A stretch of 46,468 nucleotides of DNA from the NCBI GenBank assembly GCA_900317715.1, contig ONHS01000011.1, positions 1 through 46,468 on the forward strand, written 5' to 3'. Within the stretch, counting starts at the first letter, position 1; each line of letters starts with the position of its first letter. Below are positions 17,733 to 24,951 of the stretch, piece by piece. The notes beneath the pieces are model-generated. The model had not been told where the DNA came from and ran no database searches. It saw nothing but the letters and a program-made list of their open reading frames with translations. Source of the DNA: an uncultured Bacteroidales bacterium. Lineage in GTDB: Bacteria; Bacteroidota; Bacteroidia; Bacteroidales; WCHB1-69. The translations under genes were made by a program, and so were the position numbers.

Positions 17733-18115
17733 AACTGAGCGACTTCGCTGGAAAGAAGCTCGTGTTATACTTCTACCCCAAGGACAGCACACCGGGCTGC
17801 ACTGCCGAAGCCTGCGACCTGCGCGACAACTACCAGCGCTTCCTCGCCATGGGCTACGAGGTCTTGGGTGTGAGCAGAGACTCCGCCGCCTCGCATCAGC
17901 GGTTCATCGCCAAATACGAGCTGCCCTTCCACCTCATCGCCGATACCGACCTCACCATCCTCAAGGCCTACGAGGCATGGGGCGAGAAAAAGATGTACGG
18001 CAAGGTGACCGAAGGCACGCTGCGCACTACCTACGTCATTGACGAACAAGGTGTTATCATCGACGCCATCGGCAAGGTGAACACCAAGGCGCACACGGCG
18101 CAACTGCTGAAATAA
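17669..18115 (+). CDS. bcp: Thioredoxin-dependent peroxiredoxin, Bcp/PrxQ type
   Basis: A 148-residue atypical 2-Cys peroxiredoxin that reduces hydroperoxides with thioredoxin electrons. The peroxidatic Cys is in STPGCTAEAC and the resolving Cys is five residues on, the PrxQ arrangement; the FYPKDSTPGCT block and the conserved Arg in TEGTLRTTYVI are present. In an anaerobe it would defend against oxygen exposure. It has no visible TAnnTTTG of its own and overlaps the rhuM frame by 64 nt, so it is probably read from the rhuM promoter, or its own promoter was lost at the rhuM break. Confidence 0.93.
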   Translation: MLQIGTKAPYFEGVDENGNTVKLSDFAGKKLVLYFYPKDSTPGCTAEACDLRDNYQRFLAMGYEVLGVSRDSAASHQRFIAKYELPFHLIADTDLTILKAYEAWGEKKMYGKVTEGTLRTTYVIDEQGVIIDAIGKVNTKAHTAQLLK

Positions 18116-18175
18116 GGGCATTTGGGTGGCATGAAAAAAAATTGACCCTTGTCCTTTTTTGTTTCAAAAAAAATG

Positions 18176-18183
18176 TATTTTTG
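18176..18183 (+). promoter_or_regulatory. -7 element for rex
   Basis: TATTTTTG matches TAnnTTTG, 32 nt before the rex ATG. The candidate operator 18197-18214 lies just downstream, within the first transcribed bases. Confidence 0.6.
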
Positions 18184-18196
18184 CAGCCGAATTAAA

Positions 18197-18214
18197 TAGA
18201 TAAAAAATTATCGA
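18197..18214 (+). promoter_or_regulatory. Candidate Rex operator in the rex leader
   Basis: TAGATAA-AAAA-TTATCGA: an 18-bp inverted repeat in 7-4-7 geometry with one mismatch, ending 1 nt before the rex ATG. Rex operators in other phyla have this geometry and the inner TAA-N4-TTA core. It shares TTATCGA with the palindrome at 18957. Confidence 0.45.
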
Positions 18215-18215
18215 T

Positions 18216-18899
18216 ATGTCCAGACAGAATACACCCTCTTTGGTGGTCATGAAATCGACTTTGAGCCGGCTGCCGCTGTACTACAGTTACATCAGCCGGC
18301 TGGAGGTTGAGGGGGTGGAGTCCGTCTCTTCTGTACTGCTTGCCCAACATTTGAACCTCAACCCTGTATTAGTGCGCAAAGATCTGGCGCAGGTGAGCAG
18401 CGTGGCAGGGCATCCCAGAACTGGTTTTGAAGTGAAGCAACTGCTTGTCGATATCGATAACTACATGGGTTACAACAAACTGGATGAAGCCATCTTGGTT
18501 GGGGTCGGCAGCATGGGGCGCATTCTTCTCACCAACTCCAAATTCGCAAAGTTCGGTTTGAACATCGTAGTGGGTTTTGACAAAGACCCCTATTTGTGCG
18601 GACTCCAGTTAGAGGGAAAACACATCCTCCCTATGGAGAAGATGGAAAGCCTCGTACAACGGATGGGAATCCGCATCGGCATCATCACAGTGCCCGACGA
18701 CCAGGCGCAGGACGTGTGCGACCAAATGGTGAAGTGCGGCATCAAGGCCATCTGGAACTTCGCCTTCGTACCCTTGAAAGTTCCCGAAGATGTGCTCGTG
18801 AAAAACGAGAATCTGCCCTCTTCCCTGGCCGTTCTTGCACACAATTTGGCTATGAAGTCTTCTAAAGCCGACAAAACCGAAAGAATAGCAGAAAATTAA
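18216..18899 (+). CDS. rex: Redox-sensing transcriptional repressor Rex
   Basis: A 227-residue Rex homologue. An N-terminal winged helix (about 15-75: LSRLPLYYSYISRLE..., NPVLVRKDLAQVSS) is followed by a Rossmann fold with VGVGSMGRIL (95-104) for NAD(H) and the family's FDKDP after the second strand. A C-terminal swapped helix follows. Rex represses fermentative genes when NADH is low and leaves DNA when NADH rises. Here it directly precedes adhE (23 nt) and the hydrogenase genes, its classical targets. The recognition-helix end is somewhat unlike Firmicutes Rex (SSVAGHPRTGFEV instead of a GEFGxRGxGY type), so its operator may differ. ATG 18216 fits the family start; an internal ATG at 18249 is possible. 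Confidence 0.92.
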   Translation: MSRQNTPSLVVMKSTLSRLPLYYSYISRLEVEGVESVSSVLLAQHLNLNPVLVRKDLAQVSSVAGHPRTGFEVKQLLVDIDNYMGYNKLDEAILVGVGSMGRILLTNSKFAKFGLNIVVGFDKDPYLCGLQLEGKHILPMEKMESLVQRMGIRIGIITVPDDQAQDVCDQMVKCGIKAIWNFAFVPLKVPEDVLVKNENLPSSLAVLAHNLAMKSSKADKTERIAEN

Positions 18900-18922
18900 A
18901 CAATACCTATATTTTTTACAAT

Positions 18923-21556
18923 ATGAAAAAAGAAAGTGTAAAATCAGATGAAAAAGTCGATAAAATATTATCGATAGAAAAAGAGATAGACGCATTGGTT
19001 CAGAATGCAGAAGAGGCGTTGAAAACATACGTTGACTTCAACCAGGAGCAAGTAGATAAGATTGTCTATGCGATGGCATTAGCCGGATTAGAGCACCACC
19101 GCGAGCTCGCACGCCTGGCTGTGGATGAGACTCATCGTGGGGTCTATGAGGACAAAATCATCAAGAATATTTTCGCCACCGAATATATTTGGAACTCTAT
19201 CAAGAATGAGAAAACAGTTGGAATCGTGGAGAACAATGAGATGGAAGGCTATGTGGAAGTGGCCGAGCCGGTCGGCATTGTGGCTGGCGTGACCCCGGTG
19301 ACGAACCCGACATCCACCACCATGTTCAAGTCGTTGATATGCGCGAAGGCCCGCAACCCCATCATCTTCGGTTTCCATCCTTCCGCGCAGCAATCGTCGA
19401 TGGCGGCAGCCAAGATTCTGAGAGACGCGGCGGTCGCTGCAGGAGCTCCTGCGGCATGTATCCAATGGATAGAGCACCCTTCTGTGGATGCCACCATGGC
19501 TTTGATGAATCACCCGAAGGTGTCGCTGATCCTGGCTACCGGCGGCGCTGGCATGGTGCGCTCCGCCTACAGCTGCGGAAAACCCGCCCTCGGCGTCGGA
19601 CCCGGCAACGCACCCTGCTACATAGAAACTTCCGCCAACGTGAAACGCGCTTGCACGGACCTTATGATGTCCAAGACCTTCGACAACGGCATGATTTGCG
19701 CCTCCGAACAGGCGGTCATCGTGGACAAGGTCATCTCCAACCTTTTCGAATCCTACATGAAGGAAAACGGTTGCTATTTCCTCAACGACGAGGAGATCAA
19801 GAAGGTATCCGCCTTCGTCATCAATTCAGAGAAGGGCGCAGTGAATCCCGATGTGGTGGGCAAATCGCCCTTCTGGATTGCGCAACAGTCCGGTGTGCAA
19901 GTACCCGAGAGAACCAAGATTCTCATTGCGCGACTGAAAGATGTAGGTCCGGAATATCCGCTCTCCCGCGAGAAGCTTTCCCCAGTGCTGGCCTACTACG
20001 TGGTCAACAACCACGTGGAAGGTTTCGAGATGTGCCGCAAGATGCTCGACATGGGCGGACTCGGCCACACAGCCATCATCCACAGCACCAACAGCGACTT
20101 GATCGAGAAATTCGGCAAAGCCATGAAGGTGGGCCGTATCATCGTCAACTCCCCGTCATCACAGGGGGCTATCGGAGACATATACAACACCAACACCCCG
20201 TCGCTGACTCTCGGCTGCGGCTCTTACGGCCACAACAGCACGACGGCGAATGTCTCCACCGTCAATCTTATCAACAAAAAGAAAATCGCAAAAAGAAGAG
20301 TCAATATGCAATGGTTCAAAATCCCGCCGAAAGTCTATTTCGAGTACGGTTCTGTGCAATATCTGGAGCACATGGAAGGCTTCAGCAAGGCTTTCATCGT
20401 GAGTGACCCGATGATGGTGCAGCTCGGCTATGTCGATAAGGTCACCTATTATCTCAACAAGCGCAGCGAGCCTTGTCATTACCGGATTTTCTCCGATGTG
20501 GAGCCAGATCCGGATGTGGAGACCATTATGCGCGGCGTGGCCGAGATGCGTTCATTCCAACCTGACGTCATCATCGCGTTGGGCGGCGGTTCCGCCATGG
20601 ACGCCGCCAAGGGCATGTGGCTCTTCTACGAGCACCCTGAAACCTCTTTCGACGGTCTGCGCCAGAAGTTCATGGACATCCGCAAACGTGTGGTGAAATT
20701 CCCGCACTTGGGCAACCAGTGCAAGATGGTCGCCATCCCGACCACTTCCGGCACCGGCAGCGAGGTGACGGCCTTCACGGTCATCACTGACAAGAAGCGA
20801 GGCATCAAATATCCGCTGGCCGACTATGCCGTGACCCCCAACGTGGCCATCATCGACCCTCAGTTTGTAGTTTCACTGCCAAAACGCGCCACCGCGGACA
20901 CGGGCATGGACGTGCTGACTCACGCCATCGAAGCCTACATCTCCAACATGGCCAACGACTACACCGACGGTCTGGCACTGCAGGCCATGGATCTCGTATT
21001 CAGCTACTTGAAGCGCGCTTACGAGAACGGCCAGTTCGACCTGAAAGCTCGCGAGAAGATGCACAACGCCTCCTGTATCGCCGGCATGGCCTTCACCAAC
21101 GCCTTCCTCGGTCTCAACCACAGCATGGCTCACAAGTTAGGCGGCGACTACCATATCCCGCACGGCCGCGCAAACGCCATTTTATTGCCCTACGTTGTGA
21201 AGTATAACTCATTGAAACCGAACAAATTTGTTCCTTTCCCGAAATACGATCATTTCATTGCGGACGAGAAACTGGCCAAGGCAGCCCGCTTCCTCGGATT
21301 CGGTGGCAAGGACAACGAGGAGAGCATCGACAACCTCGTCAAGGCCATCCGCCAGCTGATGAAGGACATGAATATGCCGATGAGCATCCAAGAAGAGGGT
21401 GTGGATGAGAAATTGTTCATGGAGAATGTCGCTGCGTTGTCTGAGAAGGCCCACGACGACCAGTGCACCGGTGCCAACCCGAAATATCCGCTCGTCAGTG
21501 AGATCATTGACATTTACAAACAAGCCTATTACGGAAAAGAACAAGGTTCTCGTTGA
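18923..21556 (+). CDS. adhE: Bifunctional acetaldehyde-CoA/alcohol dehydrogenase
   Basis: An 877-residue AdhE that reduces acetyl-CoA to ethanol with two NADH. The aldehyde dehydrogenase half (about 20-430) has the nucleophile Cys259 in NGMICASEQ and VGPGNAPCYIE; the iron alcohol dehydrogenase half starts near 449 (MQWFKIPPKVYFEYG) with GGGSAMDAAK, TTSGTGSEVTAF and the metal-ligand regions DTGMDVLTHAIEAY and NHSMAHKLGGDYHIPHG. AdhE enzymes assemble into spirosomes. The N-terminus carries about 20 extra, Lys/Glu-rich residues compared with the usual start; there is no later suitable ATG. No TAnnTTTG is seen between rex and adhE, so they are likely cotranscribed. An 18-bp palindrome lies in codons 12-18. 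Confidence 0.97.
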   Translation: MKKESVKSDEKVDKILSIEKEIDALVQNAEEALKTYVDFNQEQVDKIVYAMALAGLEHHRELARLAVDETHRGVYEDKIIKNIFATEYIWNSIKNEKTVGIVENNEMEGYVEVAEPVGIVAGVTPVTNPTSTTMFKSLICAKARNPIIFGFHPSAQQSSMAAAKILRDAAVAAGAPAACIQWIEHPSVDATMALMNHPKVSLILATGGAGMVRSAYSCGKPALGVGPGNAPCYIETSANVKRACTDLMMSKTFDNGMICASEQAVIVDKVISNLFESYMKENGCYFLNDEEIKKVSAFVINSEKGAVNPDVVGKSPFWIAQQSGVQVPERTKILIARLKDVGPEYPLSREKLSPVLAYYVVNNHVEGFEMCRKMLDMGGLGHTAIIHSTNSDLIEKFGKAMKVGRIIVNSPSSQGAIGDIYNTNTPSLTLGCGSYGHNSTTANVSTVNLINKKKIAKRRVNMQWFKIPPKVYFEYGSVQYLEHMEGFSKAFIVSDPMMVQLGYVDKVTYYLNKRSEPCHYRIFSDVEPDPDVETIMRGVAEMRSFQPDVIIALGGGSAMDAAKGMWLFYEHPETSFDGLRQKFMDIRKRVVKFPHLGNQCKMVAIPTTSGTGSEVTAFTVITDKKRGIKYPLADYAVTPNVAIIDPQFVVSLPKRATADTGMDVLTHAIEAYISNMANDYTDGLALQAMDLVFSYLKRAYENGQFDLKAREKMHNASCIAGMAFTNAFLGLNHSMAHKLGGDYHIPHGRANAILLPYVVKYNSLKPNKFVPFPKYDHFIADEKLAKAARFLGFGGKDNEESIDNLVKAIRQLMKDMNMPMSIQEEGVDEKLFMENVAALSEKAHDDQCTGANPKYPLVSEIIDIYKQAYYGKEQGSR
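18957..18974 (+). promoter_or_regulatory. Candidate Rex operator in the start of adhE
   Basis: TCGATAA-AATA-TTATCGA: a perfect 7-4-7 inverted repeat, 34 nt into the adhE frame. It shares its half-site with the rex leader palindrome. Binding here would block elongation or a promoter lying between rex and adhE. Confidence 0.4.
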
Positions 21557-21587
21557 ACCTACGATTTAACCCAAAAACAGACAAAAA

Positions 21588-22805
21588 ATGAATAGATTCA
21601 CATTACCGAGAGACCTTTATCATGGTGAGAACGCTCTCGAAGCATTAAAGACCTTCACAGGCAAGCGCGCCGTCGTCTGCGTTGGCGGCGGAAGCATGAA
21701 ACGTTTCGGATTTCTTGACAAGGCCATCGCCTATCTGCAGGAAGCCGGCATGGAAGTCAAAGTGATTGACGGCATTGAACCGGATCCGTCAGTGGAGACC
21801 GTGATGAACGGTGCTGCCGTGATGCAAGAGTTCCAGCCCGACTGGATTGTGGCCATCGGCGGTGGTTCGCCCATCGATGCCGCAAAAGCCATGTGGATTA
21901 AATACGAATACCCCGAAACCACTTTCGAGGACATGTGCAAAGTGTTCGGATTGCCCAAACTGAGGACAAAAGCCAAGTTCTGCGCGGTATCCTCGACCTC
22001 GGGCACGGCGACCGAAGTGACTGCCTTCTCCATCATCACCGACTATGCCAAGGGCATCAAATACCCTATCGCCGACTTTGAAATCACGCCTGACGTGGCC
22101 ATCGTTGACCCCGCCTTAGCTCAGACCATGCCCAAGAAATTGGTGGCTCATACGGGCATGGATGCCATGACGCACGCCGTGGAAGCTTACGTCTCAACCG
22201 CCCACTGCGACTACACCGACCCCTTGGCCATGCACGCCATCAAGATGATACAGAGGGACTTGGTGAATTCGTATAATGGCGACACGCAAGCCCGCAACGA
22301 GATGCACAATGCCCAATGTCTGGCCGGAATGGCCTTCTCCAACGCCCTGTTAGGCATCGTCCACTCTATGGCCCACAAAACGGGAGCCGTATTTGCCGAC
22401 TACGGCGCACACATTATCCACGGAGCGGCCAACGCCATGTACCTGCCCAAGGTCATCGCCTTCAACGCCAAGAATCCCGAAGCCAAGCAACGCTACGGCG
22501 CCATTGCCGATGCCATGAACTTGGGCGGAAACAACGACGACGAAAAGGTAACCCTGCTCATCGCTGCCTTGCGCAAGATGAACGACGACCTCAACATCCC
22601 GCACTGCATCCAAAACTACGGTGCTGACTCTTACCCTTGCGAGCAGGGCTTTGTACCTGAAAACGTGTTCCTTGAAAGACTGCCCGAAATCGCCAAGAAC
22701 GCCATCGGCGACGCCTGCACAGGTTCCAACCCGCGCATCCCGACACAAGCCGAGATGGAACAATTGCTGAAGTGCTGCTACTACGACCAAGAAGTTGATT
22801 TTTAA
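21588..22805 (+). CDS. Iron-containing alcohol dehydrogenase
   Basis: A 405-residue group III (iron-dependent) alcohol dehydrogenase. The nucleotide region is VAIGGGSPIDAAK (88-100); metal ligands can be placed at Asp192 and His196 (HTGMDAMTHAVEAY), His259 and His278. The stretch between the last two is five residues longer than in FucO-type enzymes (VFADYGAHIIHG instead of YxxPHG). Resembles clostridial butanol/ethanol dehydrogenases. It probably reduces acetaldehyde or other short aldehydes, backing up AdhE; cofactor preference is not visible. It lies 31 nt after adhE and is followed by a GC-rich hairpin at 22825-22859. Confidence 0.93.
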   Translation: MNRFTLPRDLYHGENALEALKTFTGKRAVVCVGGGSMKRFGFLDKAIAYLQEAGMEVKVIDGIEPDPSVETVMNGAAVMQEFQPDWIVAIGGGSPIDAAKAMWIKYEYPETTFEDMCKVFGLPKLRTKAKFCAVSSTSGTATEVTAFSIITDYAKGIKYPIADFEITPDVAIVDPALAQTMPKKLVAHTGMDAMTHAVEAYVSTAHCDYTDPLAMHAIKMIQRDLVNSYNGDTQARNEMHNAQCLAGMAFSNALLGIVHSMAHKTGAVFADYGAHIIHGAANAMYLPKVIAFNAKNPEAKQRYGAIADAMNLGGNNDDEKVTLLIAALRKMNDDLNIPHCIQNYGADSYPCEQGFVPENVFLERLPEIAKNAIGDACTGSNPRIPTQAEMEQLLKCCYYDQEVDF

Positions 22806-22824
22806 GTTGTGATGAACGTTGACC

Positions 22825-22859
22825 GGCGGGACAGCTACACAAAAAACAGCTGCCCGCCC
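22825..22859 (+). terminator. GC-rich hairpin between the alcohol dehydrogenase and ferredoxin genes
   Basis: GGCGGG-a-CAGCT (22825-22836) pairs with AGCTG-CCCGCC (22848-22858), a stem of 11 bp with one bulge. No T-run follows, so it may be a weak or Rho-assisted terminator, or a processing barrier inside a long transcript. Confidence 0.45.
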
Positions 22860-22870
22860 AAATGTTTCTG

Positions 22871-22892
22871 CAACTTTGTAACAAATTACAGA
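22871..22892 (+). promoter_or_regulatory. Possible -7 element overlapped by a Rex-like palindrome, ferredoxin-hydS operon
   Basis: CAACTTTG (22871-22878) differs from TAnnTTTG at one base. Overlapping it, TTTGTAA-CAAA-TTACAGA (22875-22892) is a 7-4-7 inverted repeat with one mismatch and the same TAA-N4-TTA core as the two sites near rex and adhE. It ends 40 nt before the ATG of the ferredoxin gene. Confidence 0.35.
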
Positions 22893-22932
22893 TAATAATC
22901 GTTCAATATAAAAAACCCTAAAACCAACCAAT

Positions 22933-23232
22933 ATGAATATTAAAGTTTGTGTTGGCAGCTCCTGCCACCTGAAAGGTTCTTACGATGTCATTCAAGCCTT
23001 AAAAGACATCCTGAAAAAATACGACGTGGAAGATCTGGTGGAATTGCAAGCCAGTTTCTGTTTGGGTCATTGTGCCAAAGGCGTAAATGTCAGAACCGAC
23101 GGCCTTTCCGACAGCATGAAGCAGAAAGCCACCTCGCTTGCCGAAGACGGCAGCATCATTCTTCACAACGTCACCAAGGAGAATGTGGAAGAGATTTTCG
23201 TGAAAGAAGTTTATCCTTTAATTGAATTATAA
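22933..23232 (+). CDS. Thioredoxin-like [2Fe-2S] ferredoxin
   Basis: A 99-residue protein of the NuoE C-terminal/HydC-like thioredoxin-fold ferredoxin family. Four Cys ligands fit the family pattern: Cys6 and Cys11 (VCVGSSCHLKG), Cys43 and Cys47 (SFCLGHCAKG). It is a free-standing domain without the N-terminal helical bundle of NuoE or HydC. It lies 9 nt before the HydS-like gene, so it may be an electron partner of HydS or carry redox state to it. Small ferredoxins of this kind are known next to sensory [FeFe]-hydrogenase genes in Clostridia (established context, recalled not checked). Confidence 0.9.
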   Translation: MNIKVCVGSSCHLKGSYDVIQALKDILKKYDVEDLVELQASFCLGHCAKGVNVRTDGLSDSMKQKATSLAEDGSIILHNVTKENVEEIFVKEVYPLIEL

Positions 23233-23241
23233 ACCGGGGAG

Positions 23242-24951
23242 ATGTCATTATATTTGGAGTTTCGCAATGCGAAATGTAAAGATTGCTACAAATGCCTGCG
23301 TGAATGTCCGGTGAAAGCCATTGACATCAAGGGACATCAGGCGGAAATTATCGAAGACAGATGTATCTTGTGCGGCCATTGCACGCTCGTGTGCCCGCAG
23401 AACGCGAAAGTGGTGCACAGTGAGATCAACGAGGTGCGCGCCCTGCTGGCAGGTTCCGACAAGGTGATCGCCAGTGTCGCCCCTTCCTTCATCTCCAGTT
23501 TCGGACTTTCCGACTTCGGCGTGATGAAGCTGGCGCTGGCCAAACTGGGCTTTCTTGATGCCGAGGAGACAGCGGTGGGTGCCCAAGCCGTAACCCAGGA
23601 ATACGCTAACCTGCTGAAATCCGGTCAGTTCAAAAACTTCATCACCTCCGCCTGTCCGGCAGTTTGCCGCATGATTCAGGAATATTATCCGATGGCTCTC
23701 AAATATCTGGCTCCCGTGGATTCCCCGATGGTGGCCCACGCCAAAATCCTCAAGAAACAGCATCCAGAGGCCAAGATTGTTTTCATCGGACCCTGTATCG
23801 CAAAGAAGCGCGAAGCAGAAGAGTGCCACCTCATCGACAATGTCTTGACCTTTGAGGATGTCATCCAACTTTTCGAAGAAAAAGGTGTTCAACTCGACGA
23901 AATCACCAATATCGTTTTGCAGAAGCGGAACGGGATGCCGAACTTGGCCAAAGAATATCCCATCCCCCAAGGTATCATCCATTCTTTCCCGGAACTGCCG
24001 GATGGCTATGACTATATCGCCATCGACGGCCCGATGAAGTGTGTCAAGGCATTGCAGAACATCGAGCACATGGACCACGTGGTACTGGAAATGAACCTGT
24101 GTGAGGATGCCTGCGTGAATGGACCGTGTTCGTTGGAAAAGGACGGGGGCTCCGTCAAGGCCATGTCGGACATCCGCAAGTATGTCACTGCCGAGAAACG
24201 CCAGTTCACTGCCACGCAGACACCTGTGCAAGTGGATGTCCCGCTCGCCACAGCCCATGCCCGAATCCGGAGCCACAGCATGCCCGCCAGCGAGCGCGAA
24301 ATCGAAGCCATCCTGCACAAAACCGGCAAATTCAAACCAGAGGACGAGCTCGACTGCGGCTCCTGCGGCTATGCCACCTGCCGTGAGAAAGCCTGGGCCG
24401 TCTATAATGGCTATGCCGACATTGACATCTGCCTGCCCTATATGCGCCAACGCGCCGAATCCTTCTCTGTGGAGGTGATCCAGAACAGTCCGGAAGGCAT
24501 CGTGGTGCTTGACTCTGACATGAATATTTTGGAAATCAACAACCGCGGACGCGAACTGCTGGGCATCGAAGACCCCTACGCCAAAGGCCATCCTGCCATC
24601 GACTACTTCAACCCCATCGACTTCTGCAACGCATACGCCCAGAAGAAGAATGTTGAGCTGAAGAAGGAGTTTATCTCAAACACAGGCAAATATGTGGACG
24701 TGTCCATCAACTATTTGGCCAACCAGAACCTCATCTTTGGCATTCTGAAAGATGTCACAGAGACCGTTGACTATGAGAAACGGATCATGAAGGTGAAGAT
24801 GGAGACACTGACCACAACCGACAATGTGATCAAGAAACAGATGCGTGTGGCCCAGGAGATTGCGTCATTGTTGGGAGAGACGACTGCCGAGACCAAGGTG
24901 GCTCTGTTGAAGCTAAAGAAAACGTTAACCGAAGAAAAAATCTCGGAGTGA
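23242..24951 (+). CDS. hydS: Sensory-type [FeFe]-hydrogenase with PAS domain (HydS-like, group C)
   Basis: A 569-residue protein: two [4Fe-4S] motifs at 12-22 and 41-51 (CxxCxxCxxxC), an H-cluster domain (about 70-315), an Fe-S domain with CGSCGYATC (372-380) and a later Cys397, a PAS domain (about 408-510), and a helical tail that looks like a coiled coil. The three H-cluster segments are TSACPA (135-140), GPCIAKK (183-189) and NLCEDACVNG (285-294). The cluster ligands Cys138, Cys185, Cys287 and Cys291 are present, but the proton-relay Cys of TSCCP is Ala137, as in sensory group C/D enzymes. So it likely binds an H-cluster yet turns over slowly, sensing H2 or redox state. No kinase or cyclase domain is fused; output is probably through the phosphatase gene, which overlaps it by 1 nt. 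Confidence 0.9.
   Translation: MSLYLEFRNAKCKDCYKCLRECPVKAIDIKGHQAEIIEDRCILCGHCTLVCPQNAKVVHSEINEVRALLAGSDKVIASVAPSFISSFGLSDFGVMKLALAKLGFLDAEETAVGAQAVTQEYANLLKSGQFKNFITSACPAVCRMIQEYYPMALKYLAPVDSPMVAHAKILKKQHPEAKIVFIGPCIAKKREAEECHLIDNVLTFEDVIQLFEEKGVQLDEITNIVLQKRNGMPNLAKEYPIPQGIIHSFPELPDGYDYIAIDGPMKCVKALQNIEHMDHVVLEMNLCEDACVNGPCSLEKDGGSVKAMSDIRKYVTAEKRQFTATQTPVQVDVPLATAHARIRSHSMPASEREIEAILHKTGKFKPEDELDCGSCGYATCREKAWAVYNGYADIDICLPYMRQRAESFSVEVIQNSPEGIVVLDSDMNILEINNRGRELLGIEDPYAKGHPAIDYFNPIDFCNAYAQKKNVELKKEFISNTGKYVDVSINYLANQNLIFGILKDVTETVDYEKRIMKVKMETLTTTDNVIKKQMRVAQEIASLLGETTAETKVALLKLKKTLTEEKISE

Noticed and set aside
22825..22859. Riboswitch before the ferredoxin-hydS genes
   Set aside because: Only one simple hairpin with one bulge is visible, placed right after the previous stop; nothing matches a known riboswitch core.
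23242..24951. HydS-like protein as the main H2-producing enzyme
   Set aside because: The proton-relay Cys is Ala and a PAS domain is present; the intact group B-type enzyme at 26135 is the better candidate.
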